Below, in pieces: positions 7,741-16,008 of a DNA stretch of 25,305 bases (position 1 is its first letter; the number at the start of each line of letters is the position of its first letter). The notes beneath the pieces are model-generated. The model was not told the origin of the DNA, made no database searches, and saw only the letters and a program-made list of their open reading frames with translations. Source of the DNA: SVEL01 sp045123575 (lineage in GTDB: Bacteria; Bacillota; Clostridia; Lachnospirales; Lachnospiraceae); NCBI GenBank assembly GCA_045123575.1, contig JBGVKG010000029.1:1-25305 (forward strand), given 5' to 3'. Made by a program: the position numbers and the translations under genes.

Positions 7741-8469
7741 TTATAATCTGACTTGATTTGGTGTTAAACGTTTTGTTAGATTTAATGTTGATAATACGTC
7801 TTTGCACATACCGAATTTTGATAAAGATGTTTTCTCGCCTGCGATAGTACTAAGGATTGATGAGATATGTGCAGGGAGTACATTATCATATTTTATTTCC
7901 AGTATTACGCTACCGTTTGGAAATATGGGATATGTATATGCATCTTCATCAAATATATCAAAAGAGTCTATAACTGCACGTAATTGGCTATCAAAAGTAA
8001 TTCGTGTATTAGACAGTGGGTGGGTTAATGCCACTCGATTGTATTCAACCATTATGCTGGGCTGCAAATTAGTAGATGTATGTAAGCCGTAGATTTCTGA
8101 AGCTAATGGTATATTCATCTGTTCTAATATATCATAGTTTTTAGCTAAAATCTGTTCATATTGATATCTTCTAAGCTGAAGAGCAGTTTTACTTATCTTA
8201 TTATTAGATTTTATTTTCTTTTCAAATAAGATAATGTCATCAGACATATTGTAAGCGCGTATTCTATATTTAGTTTGGTTATTTTCACCATTTTTCTTTG
8301 AACTATAGGCCGAATTATATATGTTGTCATAATATATGCTACGAACAAAGTACTGACCGTTTTCGTCACAGTGTTCATCTTCGCACATAATAAATTTAAG
8401 TTTATTATACAGGTCTATAGCGTCAGCTTTTGTAATGAGGTATTTTATTTCATATCTACTGTTTGTCAT
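7741..8469 (-). CDS. VTC-domain polyphosphate polymerase-like protein
   Basis: This resembles the catalytic tunnel domain of yeast Vtc4, a triphosphate-tunnel enzyme that makes polyphosphate from ATP. The tunnel residues are in place: K9 in RYEIKYLI; R43; K67, R69 and R71 in KYRIRAY; E83, K84 and K85 in FEKK; K91 and K94; R145 in VEYNR; R156 in TRITFD; E191 and K193 in LEIKY; and S217-K218 near the end. So it looks competent rather than a relic. At 242 aa it is the bare domain without SPX or membrane parts. AGGAGG lies 5 nt before ATG 8469. It has no signal peptide, so the active site should be cytoplasmic, with DUF4956 or the small membrane peptide as possible membrane partner. An alternative is another CYTH/triphosphatase-type activity. 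Confidence 0.85.
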   Translation of the reverse strand: MTNSRYEIKYLITKADAIDLYNKLKFIMCEDEHCDENGQYFVRSIYYDNIYNSAYSSKKNGENNQTKYRIRAYNMSDDIILFEKKIKSNNKISKTALQLRRYQYEQILAKNYDILEQMNIPLASEIYGLHTSTNLQPSIMVEYNRVALTHPLSNTRITFDSQLRAVIDSFDIFDEDAYTYPIFPNGSVILEIKYDNVLPAHISSILSTIAGEKTSLSKFGMCKDVLSTLNLTKRLTPNQVRL

Positions 8470-8478
8470 ATATACCTC

Positions 8479-8649
8479 CTAATAGTGATTACGCTTGCTT
8501 TTTATATGTTTTATAAAAAAGCAAATAGACATGATACCGAATATTGCAGCCAGTGTTAAGGCTATTTCGGAGTAGACATTTGTAGTTGTTTTTATACCTT
8601 CTGGTAAGTTTAGCATTGGAAATATTTTTGCTATATTATTTATTGTCAT
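8479..8649 (-). CDS. Small single-span membrane protein (56 aa)
   Basis: Unrecognised. A soluble N-terminal half is followed by one hydrophobic helix near residues 27-48 (ALTLAAIFGIMSICFFI) and a basic tail (KHIKSKRNHY). By the positive-inside rule the tail would be cytoplasmic. A longer frame begins at TTG 8661, but that codon lies just 5' of and partly within the GGAGG; ATG 8649 follows the GGAGG by 5 nt and is chosen. It overlaps the last 14 bases of the CotH gene in another frame and ends 9 bp before the VTC start. This tight packing suggests coupled translation and a role as an anchor or subunit of the CotH/VTC/DUF4956 set. No motif points to a function. Confidence 0.72.
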   Translation of the reverse strand: MTINNIAKIFPMLNLPEGIKTTTNVYSEIALTLAAIFGIMSICFFIKHIKSKRNHY

Positions 8650-10804
8650 ACTCACCTCCAAATAGACGGTAGTTTGTTAATTTACTTATATAATCATTCG
8701 TTGTGTCTTTTCCAAGTAATACAACGATATTGGTCATTGTATTGTTGATTTTGTCAGTTGTAACAGTTGCAATACCATTTGTGACCTTGGCAGTAAGTAC
8801 ATTTGTGCCATTGATTAAAAAGGTAATAGCACATACCTTAATATCATTAGTAGAAGCAGTGATAGTATAGGTACCATCATTGTTTTCTGTTATACTTTTT
8901 ACTGATATATTATTAGAAGCTTGATATGCACCTAGTGAATTTATCAGTGTGTCAAAGGAAGCAAACTGTGCATCTAGCCATAATATTCGAGTGGCGATGA
9001 AATGGTATAAATCATCAATTGCCGCTGTCGTAGATTGTACATTTAATTCTTTGTTATCTCTTAGGGAAGCTTCATATAAATATGACTTGTACTGGTCAAT
9101 TGAGCCACCTTTTTTTATCATATCCTCTATAAGAGTAGGGCGTATGGTATTGTATCTTTCGTATACCTTTAGCAAAAAGTAAGGGTCTTTAATAAGATAA
9201 CGATTCCATTGCTCAGATTGTGAGTAGTTATCTATAGTAAAGTAGTTAAGGCATGTTTGCCATTCTTCAGGGAAATATATATCTGTGGAAGGAACGTTTT
9301 TATTGCCAAAAGCGCTATCAAAGTCCTGTAGGGTACATATATATCCGAGAGCGTCAAGGTCCTTTGCTATATATAAATCATGATTCATAGCTCTATAATT
9401 CATAGATAACTCGCATAAGATCCAGTTATCTACCAAAGAATCTAATTGGATGATGGAGCTATAATGAATGTTTTCTCGGTCAGTATCGTTGTATTTGACT
9501 AAGGATTGTTGTCTTACCCAGCCAGTATTCCAGTCGTAGTACAGACCAGTTCCTGAATAATGATTGTCATTATTGCGGTAAATGAAATCAGGACTATGTA
9601 GTGCGTATTCAAATGTTTGTATGTATTTATTTATATAGTTATATAATTCTTCATTTGTAGCAGCATTTTCTGGTTCAAATATTACAAAAGGTTGCTGATA
9701 GTTGGTAATAATAGGGGATTTTGTCCTTTTTATACTATTATCCAAAGAAAGTATAAATCCACCTGTTAGGTTTGGTATGTCTACATATTTTCTCATATCA
9801 TATGTAGCATTTTGATAAGTAAACTTATATGGAGAGGAAAGCCAACTTAAATCAGCCATTAAAGCGTAGGCTAATTCAGTTTCTATAAAGTCTGCAGTGA
9901 CATCATTTATAATAGAGGTTTCCTTCTTGGCAGCAACAATCAGTTCGGCAGCTTTTAGGGCTAAATGCTCCCAATCATATATGTCTACCTTAGTTTCGTC
10001 GATTATAGTAGGTTCGCTTAGTAGGTAAATGCCTTTGTATGTATTGTTGTGAATTAATACAACATGCATCATTTCTTTAGTGTTTTTCATATTTAACTTA
10101 GATGATAGGTCATACATAAGCTTGCTACGTATAAGGCTTGAATCTATATTTTTGGATAAGAGTAACCAATTCTTTCCAGTGCCCATATCAAGCATATTGC
10201 AGGATTTGTTTAATGATATGGTGTAATTGTCTTTATTATTATTTCTTGTGGAACTGTTCTCTGACTTTATGGAAGCATCACCATTGTATAGCTGAGTACT
10301 GTCGTAGGAGTAAAACGGAGAGCCTTGCATATTTATGTGCGCATCTTCACCAGTCGTACTAATGGATGAACCATCTGTGCTAATATAGATGACAGGCAAT
10401 TTGCTACAGTAAATGGAGGTACTTATAGATTCTGTCTCGTTATATGTAACTTTAACCGAGATAAATTTCTCTAAATCATTTGTTGCAGGAATGAAAGTAT
10501 TAGAGTCGTTGTTAATTACTCTTCCGTCTACAGTCCATACATAACGTATAGAGTTGGGATCGTAGTCTGCATTATGAATAGAGACAATTAAAGGAGACCC
10601 TACTTTAGCGTAGCTAGTATTGAAGCTAAGGTAAGTAGAGTTATTAGATTGGGAATCTGTATAAACGGTCACAATATCCTTTAGAATAGTCTGCGACATA
10701 ACAAGTAGGATAATGGCTATTGCCATAGAAAAGACACTATATGTAAGCCATTTGGAGCTTGAAATAAGTGACTTTTGGCAAACCATTTTAACTTTATTTT
10801 TCAT
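8636..10804 (-). CDS. CotH-family kinase-like protein, membrane anchored
   Basis: CotH proteins are atypical kinases; the Bacillus enzyme phosphorylates spore-coat proteins. This 722-residue protein has one N-terminal helix (19-41) without an obvious cleavage site, so it should be anchored with its bulk outside. An Ig-like segment follows (about 57-135). The CotH domain spans about 150-615: a Lys/Tyr segment near 191-198, LLLSKNIDSSLIRSKLMYDL (214-233), YKGIYLLSE (256-264), MNHDLYIAKD (473-482) and the metal-binding DFDSAFG (494-500). A second beta-rich domain (about 630-710) closes it. The usual paired Lys before the Tyr is reduced to one (K191), so activity should not be taken for granted. 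CAGGAG lies 5 nt before ATG. It heads the operon with the small membrane protein, VTC and DUF4956 genes. Confidence 0.83.
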   Translation of the reverse strand: MKNKVKMVCQKSLISSSKWLTYSVFSMAIAIILLVMSQTILKDIVTVYTDSQSNNSTYLSFNTSYAKVGSPLIVSIHNADYDPNSIRYVWTVDGRVINNDSNTFIPATNDLEKFISVKVTYNETESISTSIYCSKLPVIYISTDGSSISTTGEDAHINMQGSPFYSYDSTQLYNGDASIKSENSSTRNNNKDNYTISLNKSCNMLDMGTGKNWLLLSKNIDSSLIRSKLMYDLSSKLNMKNTKEMMHVVLIHNNTYKGIYLLSEPTIIDETKVDIYDWEHLALKAAELIVAAKKETSIINDVTADFIETELAYALMADLSWLSSPYKFTYQNATYDMRKYVDIPNLTGGFILSLDNSIKRTKSPIITNYQQPFVIFEPENAATNEELYNYINKYIQTFEYALHSPDFIYRNNDNHYSGTGLYYDWNTGWVRQQSLVKYNDTDRENIHYSSIIQLDSLVDNWILCELSMNYRAMNHDLYIAKDLDALGYICTLQDFDSAFGNKNVPSTDIYFPEEWQTCLNYFTIDNYSQSEQWNRYLIKDPYFLLKVYERYNTIRPTLIEDMIKKGGSIDQYKSYLYEASLRDNKELNVQSTTAAIDDLYHFIATRILWLDAQFASFDTLINSLGAYQASNNISVKSITENNDGTYTITASTNDIKVCAITFLINGTNVLTAKVTNGIATVTTDKINNTMTNIVVLLGKDTTNDYISKLTNYRLFGGEYDNK

Positions 10805-10887
10805 AACGGCTCCTGCTAAATATCAACATAAAGTATTCATTAAACTCATTTTAGAGTACCATATTTTCGCCATAATGTCGAGAAGAT

Positions 10888-10905
10888 GCGTTAATTATTT
10901 GACAA
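10888..10905. promoter_or_regulatory. Candidate Rex operator over the rex -35 box
   Basis: GCGTTAA-TTAT-TTGACAA matches the Rex consensus TTGTTAA-N4-TTAACAA at 11 of 14 half-site bases. The right half overlaps the -35 hexamer of the rex promoter (10899-10904). Self-repression by Rex is common in Firmicutes. The match is imperfect, so this is a candidate only. Confidence 0.45.
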
Positions 10906-10927
10906 TCTGAAGTGATAAGTTTATAAT
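10899..10927 (+). promoter_or_regulatory. Sigma-A promoter of the rex cluster
   Basis: TTGACA (10899-10904), 17-bp spacer, TATAAT (10922-10927): both hexamers are perfect. It lies 56 bp before the rex start in the divergent gap between the CotH gene and rex, and should drive rex and the genes behind it. Confidence 0.88.
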
Positions 10928-10983
10928 TAATGAAGATGTAGTTGTAGGAAGGGGAGGCAGGCTTGTAGCCTTTAGGAGGATAT

Positions 10984-11625
10984 ATGACAGAGAATAAGAT
11001 TTCTAATGCGGTTATAAAAAGATTACCTAGATATTATAGACATTTGGGAGAATTGATAGAGATAGGTGTGGAGCGTATTTCGTCGAAGGAACTTAGTAGA
11101 CGTATGCGAGTTACAGCTTCACAGATACGTCAGGACCTTAACAATTTCGGCGGTTTTGGTCAGCAGGGCTATGGTTATAACGTGAAGATGCTATATAATG
11201 AGATAGGTAAGATTCTAGGCTTGGATAAGAAACATACAGTAGTTATAATAGGAGCTGGTAATCTAGGCCGTGCGATAGCTAATTATGCCAATTTTGAGAA
11301 GAGAGGTTTTATCATCGAAGGTATATTTGATATAAATCCTAAGCTGAAGGGGTCTTCTATAAGAGGTATAGAGGTTAGAAATCTTGATGAAATAGAAGAA
11401 TTTGCGATGGAACATCAGATAGATATTGTGGCACTTACCATACCTAAGACACAGGCAGTTAATGTGGCTGAAAGATTGGCCAGATTGGGTGTTAAGGCTT
11501 TTTGGAATTTTGCCCATACAGATTTAAATGTTCCTGATAATGTTATAGTTGAAAGTGTTCATTTATCAGAGAGCCTTATGCGTATATCGTATATGTTGGA
11601 AAATGGAGATACCTTAGATAGTTAA
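10984..11625 (+). CDS. rex: Redox-sensing transcriptional repressor Rex
   Basis: Senses the NADH/NAD+ ratio and represses fermentation and respiration genes when NADH is low. Residues 1-80 are the winged helix: LPRYYRHLGEL, and the recognition region VTASQIRQDLNNFGGFGQQG (43-62). The Rossmann domain begins near 84 with VVIIGAGNLGRAI, the dinucleotide-binding loop. The C-terminal helix (HLSESLMRISYML) is the domain-swapped helix of the dimer. The length of 213 aa is normal. AGGAGG (10974-10979) is only 4 nt from ATG. The stop codon lies next to the ribosome binding site of the following gene, which points to an operon. A candidate operator lies over its own promoter. Confidence 0.95.
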   Translation: MTENKISNAVIKRLPRYYRHLGELIEIGVERISSKELSRRMRVTASQIRQDLNNFGGFGQQGYGYNVKMLYNEIGKILGLDKKHTVVIIGAGNLGRAIANYANFEKRGFIIEGIFDINPKLKGSSIRGIEVRNLDEIEEFAMEHQIDIVALTIPKTQAVNVAERLARLGVKAFWNFAHTDLNVPDNVIVESVHLSESLMRISYMLENGDTLDS

Positions 11626-11637
11626 GGAGGTGTGCGT

Positions 11638-12258
11638 ATGTCTAGAAAGAGGGATAGAGAAGAATACATAGATATAGATGATATATTGGAGAAGATAAAA
11701 AGATGTAAGTTGCCTATATTGACGTTGGATGTGAAGTGGCAGGCCATTTTTAATAATGAGGATAAATCTGACGAGATAGCTAAATTAGAGAAGGAGCTTA
11801 ACAAGGTTCTCAAAAGTCAGGGAAGAATTAACAATGATATGAAGGACTTGAAAAAGCTTAAAAAGCAGCTTATGGCTGAGATTATGGCAAATATGGATTC
11901 TCCTGATGAGAGTCGAGCTAGAAAAAAAGTGCAAAAAAGTAAAGAACTTATAGAGGAAATCAATGATAAGCTGATTCTTTTGGAGGATGAGGAGTTAGAT
12001 ATTCCATCAAGTATGGCAGATATTAATGCTCGACTTGCCCTTGAAAGTATGAGTGAAATGATTGATGTGTTAGATGATAGTCAAGAAGAAATAGACGAGC
12101 TTGAGGAATGGATAAACGAGACGAGAGCTGAATTAAAAGAGCGTGTTCTAATTCTACAGAAGAAAAAGGAAAATAACGCCAGAATGGAAAAGTACTTAAG
12201 CGATATGTTTGATAGTGATATTATCAATGAATATAGAAAATATCGCGAGCAGGAGTAG
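11638..12258 (+). CDS. Coiled-coil protein of unknown function (206 aa)
   Basis: Unrecognised. After a short basic N-terminus and a VKWQAIFNN segment, almost the whole protein is charged alpha helix. Heptad-like stretches lie near 45-80 (KLEKELNKVLKSQ), 95-120 and 135-190 (EEIDELEEWINETRAELKER). It has no membrane segment, signal peptide or cysteine pair. The GTG at 11632 is in frame, but ATG 11638 lies 7 nt after AAGGAGG (11624-11630) and is preferred. It sits between rex and acpS with no gap for another promoter, so it is co-transcribed with them. A cytoplasmic structural or scaffold role is only a guess from composition. Confidence 0.75.
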   Translation: MSRKRDREEYIDIDDILEKIKRCKLPILTLDVKWQAIFNNEDKSDEIAKLEKELNKVLKSQGRINNDMKDLKKLKKQLMAEIMANMDSPDESRARKKVQKSKELIEEINDKLILLEDEELDIPSSMADINARLALESMSEMIDVLDDSQEEIDELEEWINETRAELKERVLILQKKKENNARMEKYLSDMFDSDIINEYRKYREQE

Positions 12259-12261
12259 TGA

Positions 12262-12621
12262 ATGATATTAGGTATAGGAAATGATTTAATAGAGATTAAA
12301 CGTGTAAAAATGGCTTGTGAAAAAGAGTCTTTTTTGAAGAAATACTATACAGATGCGGAGATTTCTATGTGTTCGGGGAAGGCTTCTAAACTTGCTGGGA
12401 ATTTTGCAGTAAAGGAGTCTGTGGCAAAGGCTTTTGGAACAGGCTTTCGTGGTTTTGAAGCTAAGGATATCGAGGTTCTTAGGGATGAATTAGGTAAGCC
12501 TTATGTCAATCTGTATAGAGGAGCAAAGGAAAAATACGATAATTTACAAGCAACATCAGTACACGTAAGCATATCTAATACAGATGAGTTGGTAGAAGCA
12601 ATAGCTATTGTAGAAGGTTAG
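12262..12621 (+). CDS. acpS: Holo-[acyl-carrier-protein] synthase
   Basis: Transfers the 4'-phosphopantetheine arm from CoA to the acyl carrier protein, making fatty acid synthesis possible. The family motifs are present: GIGNDLIEIKRV with the metal-binding D8, and NFAVKESVAKAFGTG with the second ligand E52. The C-terminal VSISNTDELVEAIAI motif has Asn where many homologues have His. At 119 aa it is the normal AcpS length and forms a trimer in known structures. It starts 3 bp after the stop of the preceding gene, with AGGAG in that gene's end, so the two are translationally linked. Confidence 0.94.
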   Translation: MILGIGNDLIEIKRVKMACEKESFLKKYYTDAEISMCSGKASKLAGNFAVKESVAKAFGTGFRGFEAKDIEVLRDELGKPYVNLYRGAKEKYDNLQATSVHVSISNTDELVEAIAIVEG

Positions 12622-12650
12622 TATTACAATTAAAAGAGGTATGAAGCTAT

Positions 12651-14315
12651 ATGAAAAGGATTGTGTATGGTAGCAAAATGAAAAATGTAGATAGATATAC
12701 TATAGATAAGGTAGGAATACCATCTATGGTATTGATGGAGCGAGCAGCCTTTTCAGTGTGCCAATATATATGTGAGCATATAGATAAAAGCAAAAGCTTC
12801 GTATGTATCTGCGGAACAGGTAACAATGGCGCCGATGGAATAGCATTGGCTAGAATGCTGAAGATAGAGGGATATAAGGCTGATGTGCTAGTAGTTGGCA
12901 ATGAAGATAAAGCTACAGAAGAATGGATAAATCAGAAAAATATAGCCATTGAATGTAATGTGCAGATAGATAATCTGACTATATGTGGTAAGTCCACAGA
13001 GAAATATGTGACAATGGACAAAAATGGGTCATATATTATGGATAGGGGTGTATTGATATCAAAACTCTCACAATATGAGCTAATAGTTGATGCCATGTTT
13101 GGTATTGGTCTGACAAGACCGGTTGAAGGCATATATAGAGATGTTATAGAAGCTGTAAATGGAACTGGAAAAGTTGTATTTTCATTAGATATTCCATCGG
13201 GATTAGAAGCTGATACAGGTCAGGTGTTGGGAGTTGCCATTCATGCGACAAAAACTTTCACATTCGGAGTAGAAAAAACAGGATTATGGCTATATAAGGG
13301 AAGGGAATATGCAGGCGAAATATTAGAAAAAAACATTGGTTTCCCTGAAAAAGCGTACCAAATAGGATTAGAAAAAAGTGATATATGCTATAGCGTTGAA
13401 AATATGGATATAGCTGGTATATATGAGAGAAAACAACGTACCAACAAAGGAAACTACGGTAAAGTTTTAGTGGTGAGTGGTTCAAAAAATGTGTATGGAG
13501 CTGCTTATTTTGCTGCGGCGGCTGCATATAGGCTTGGTAGTGGCTTGGTTAGGTTGGTAACACATGTTAATAATAGGAATTTAATATATGAGAAACTACC
13601 AGAAGCTATGATATCTACATATAGAACTGAGGAGGAACCAAGTTCGTTGGAAAGTATGATAGCAAATGATGTCGCATGGGCAGATGCAGTCGTTATAGGA
13701 CCGGGGCTATCTAAAACAGAGGAGTCTTATGTACTCTTAAAGGCATCTATGATGTGCACAAAGGAAAAAAATAAACCAATTATTATAGATGCAGACGGTC
13801 TTAATATTATATCTGAGCATAGAGAATTAGAGGATTTGTATCATGATTATACTATATTAACGCCACATATAGGAGAGGCAGCTAGATTGGTTGATAAAAC
13901 TCCAGATGAAGTAGCCAAGAATGTAGTGGGCATTATGGGTGCATATGCAAAAGCTAATCATGTGACTATGGTAGTAAAGGATGCAACCACGGTTACATTT
14001 GGTATTGAAACTTATGATGATAAGTGCCATAATAGGGTGTGCATAAATACTACTGGTAATGCTGGAATGGCAACAGGTGGCTCAGGAGATATACTGGCAG
14101 GTATGATAGGAGCAGCAGTGTCAGGTGGAATAAATATTGGCAATATACCAGAGTATGCAATCAGCAATGAAAAGGATGCAGACAGGATGTATCTCGGTGC
14201 GGCTGTAGCTGCTTATCTACACGGAAGAGCTGGAGATATGGCGACAGACGAAAAGGGACAGACTGCTGTAAACGCATCAGATATATTAGATAAAGTAGGA
14301 AACAAGTATATCTAA
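12651..14315 (+). CDS. nnr: Bifunctional NAD(P)HX epimerase / ADP-dependent dehydratase
   Basis: Repairs NADH and NADPH that have been hydrated by heat or side reactions. The N-terminal epimerase domain (1 to about 230) shows SKMKNVDRYTIDKVGIPSMV, the CGTGNNGADG loop (54-63), DAMFGIGLTRPV (147-158) and LDIPSGLEADTG (179-190). The C-terminal kinase-fold dehydratase shows KGNYGKVLVVSGS (266-278), IIDADGLNII, LTPHIGEAARL and the ADP/substrate loop NTTGNAGMATGGSGDILAGM (466-485). At 554 aa it is slightly long because of an extra segment near 100-135 in the epimerase half. ATG 12651 follows AGAGG by about 11 nt; a nearer ATG at 12641 is out of frame. It lies in the rex-acpS-alr operon. Confidence 0.93.
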   Translation: MKRIVYGSKMKNVDRYTIDKVGIPSMVLMERAAFSVCQYICEHIDKSKSFVCICGTGNNGADGIALARMLKIEGYKADVLVVGNEDKATEEWINQKNIAIECNVQIDNLTICGKSTEKYVTMDKNGSYIMDRGVLISKLSQYELIVDAMFGIGLTRPVEGIYRDVIEAVNGTGKVVFSLDIPSGLEADTGQVLGVAIHATKTFTFGVEKTGLWLYKGREYAGEILEKNIGFPEKAYQIGLEKSDICYSVENMDIAGIYERKQRTNKGNYGKVLVVSGSKNVYGAAYFAAAAAYRLGSGLVRLVTHVNNRNLIYEKLPEAMISTYRTEEEPSSLESMIANDVAWADAVVIGPGLSKTEESYVLLKASMMCTKEKNKPIIIDADGLNIISEHRELEDLYHDYTILTPHIGEAARLVDKTPDEVAKNVVGIMGAYAKANHVTMVVKDATTVTFGIETYDDKCHNRVCINTTGNAGMATGGSGDILAGMIGAAVSGGINIGNIPEYAISNEKDADRMYLGAAVAAYLHGRAGDMATDEKGQTAVNASDILDKVGNKYI

Positions 14316-14357
14316 GTAATATAGAGTGAATTTAGATACAATAAGGAGCCATAGAAA

Positions 14358-15539
14358 ATGGAAAGTATAGACAAGTATTATAGAGTGTATGCAAGTATTA
14401 ATCTTGATAACATATATACAAATGTTAAAAATCTTAAGGAAAATACAGTAGCAGGCACACAGATGGTAGCGGTTATAAAGACAGACGGTTATGGTCATGG
14501 TGCAGTGCCTATCGCAAGAATCATAGATGATCAGGTAGCAGCATACGCAGTGGCTACAATAGATGAGGCTCTAAATCTCAGAAGGCATAACATTAAGAAG
14601 CCTATATACATATTGGGATTTATCTATGAAAAACGTATTGAGGATGCAATCTTAAATGATGTGCGTATGACTGTATTTCAATATGAGATGGCAAAAGCTA
14701 TATCAGATGTGGCAGTAGGCATAGGTAAGATAGCAAAGATACATATAAAGATAGATACAGGTATGAGTCGTATCGGATTTGGAATATGCGACGAAAATAT
14801 AGAGGTTATAAAAAGTATTTCTAAGCTTCCTAACGTGGAGATAGAAGGTATATTTACACATTTTGTATCATCAGATAGCGCAGATAAAACAAAGGCAAAT
14901 AGTCAGTTAGAAAGCTTTGAGGCATTTGTGCAGAGTCTTAAGGATAATGATGTGGATATAAAGTTGGTGCATTGTTCAAATAGTGCAGGTATCATAGATA
15001 TGCCACTTGCTAATAAGACAGAGGTTCGTGCAGGTATTGCATTGTATGGATTATATCCTTCAGATGAAGTGAATAGGGATGCTGTCAAGCTATATCCAGC
15101 TATGGAACTTAAAAGTCATGTAATATATGTAAAGAATGTGCCAGCAGGTACAGGAATTAGCTATGGTGGAACATTTGTAACCGACAGAGAAACTAAGGTT
15201 GCTACTATACCTGTAGGATACGGTGATGGATATCCTAGAAACCTGTCAAATAAGGGTTATGTGCTTATAAATGGTAGAAAGTGTCCAATACTGGGTAGAG
15301 TATGCATGGATCAGTTTATGGTGGATGTGACTGGTTTGGACGTAAAAGAAGGTGACGTAGTTACTCTGGTAGGTAGAGATGGTGATGAACGTATAAGCGT
15401 AGAGGAGCTGGCAGAACTGGCGGAAACTTTTAACTATGAATTCGTATGTAACATAGGAAAGAGAATACCTAGAGTTTATTACCAAGATGGTAAAGTAATC
15501 TGTATGAAGGATTATTTTATAGATGAATATGAGATTTAA
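14358..15539 (+). CDS. alr: Alanine racemase
   Basis: A PLP enzyme that makes D-alanine for peptidoglycan. K41 in AVIKTDGYGHG binds PLP (the more usual form is KADAYGHG). Y269 in GISYGGTF is the opposite catalytic base, and R138 in DTGMSRIGF and the RAGIALYG strand complete the site. VGYGDGYPR and GRVCMDQFMVDVT are typical C-terminal motifs. The length of 393 aa fits. AAGGAG (14343-14348) lies 9 nt before ATG. As in Bacillus, the racemase is followed by a mazF-type gene, but no mazE lies between them. Confidence 0.95.
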   Translation: MESIDKYYRVYASINLDNIYTNVKNLKENTVAGTQMVAVIKTDGYGHGAVPIARIIDDQVAAYAVATIDEALNLRRHNIKKPIYILGFIYEKRIEDAILNDVRMTVFQYEMAKAISDVAVGIGKIAKIHIKIDTGMSRIGFGICDENIEVIKSISKLPNVEIEGIFTHFVSSDSADKTKANSQLESFEAFVQSLKDNDVDIKLVHCSNSAGIIDMPLANKTEVRAGIALYGLYPSDEVNRDAVKLYPAMELKSHVIYVKNVPAGTGISYGGTFVTDRETKVATIPVGYGDGYPRNLSNKGYVLINGRKCPILGRVCMDQFMVDVTGLDVKEGDVVTLVGRDGDERISVEELAELAETFNYEFVCNIGKRIPRVYYQDGKVICMKDYFIDEYEI

Positions 15540-15625
15540 TGTAAATATAAGTGTATAATATTAAAATACCCGGAGATAATGAGTATAACAAAACAAATAT
15601 ATACATATTTATCAGGGGTGTTAAG

Positions 15626-15970
15626 GTGAATATAAAAAGAGGCGACGTATATTACGCAGATTTAAGACCAGTTATAGGCTCTGAACAAGGAGGCGTTAGA
15701 CCGGTACTTGTTATACAAAATGATACAGGTAATAAGCATAGTCCGACTATCATCGTGGCTGCAATAACTAGCAAGATGCACAAGGCAAAATTGCCAACTC
15801 ACATCGAATTGAATTGCCAGGAGTATGATATAGTAAAGGATTCGGTTATATTACTGGAACAACTTAGAACGATTGACAAGAAGCGTCTGAAGGATAAGGT
15901 ATGTCATCTTGATGGGCAGATTATGGACACTGTAAATAAGGCATTGCTCATAAGCTTGGAGCTTAACTAG
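15626..15970 (+). CDS. mazF: MazF/PemK-family endoribonuclease toxin without an adjacent antitoxin
   Basis: Cleaves mRNA at short specific sites and arrests growth when unopposed. The sequence closely follows the Bacillus MazF pattern: KRGDVYYADL, GSEQGGVRPVLVIQND with catalytic R25, VAAITS with catalytic T48, LPTHIEL, and DSVILLEQLRTIDKKRL. The frame is open back to 15551, but the natural N-terminus is the GTG at 15626, 7 nt after the purine-rich AGGGG, giving 114 aa. Only 86 bp separate it from alr and no MazE-like frame exists there, nor directly downstream. The antitoxin must be elsewhere, be the upstream segment in an unusual form, or be absent. Confidence 0.9.
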   Translation: MNIKRGDVYYADLRPVIGSEQGGVRPVLVIQNDTGNKHSPTIIVAAITSKMHKAKLPTHIELNCQEYDIVKDSVILLEQLRTIDKKRLKDKVCHLDGQIMDTVNKALLISLELN

Positions 15971-15978
15971 GGCAATGG

Positions 15979-16008
15979 TTGACTTAATAGGACAAAATAT
16001 GGTATAAC
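15979..16008 (+). promoter_or_regulatory. Promoter for the CBS membrane protein gene
   Basis: TTGACT (15979-15984), an 18-bp spacer, TATAAC (16003-16008). The -10 box overlaps the left arm of the following hairpin, so readthrough from mazF and initiation here may interfere with one another. Confidence 0.5.

Noticed and set aside
15551..15625. 25-residue N-terminal extension of MazF, or a tiny antitoxin
   Set aside because: No ribosome binding site before 15551, it runs in frame into MazF, and homologues start at the KRGDVYY segment.
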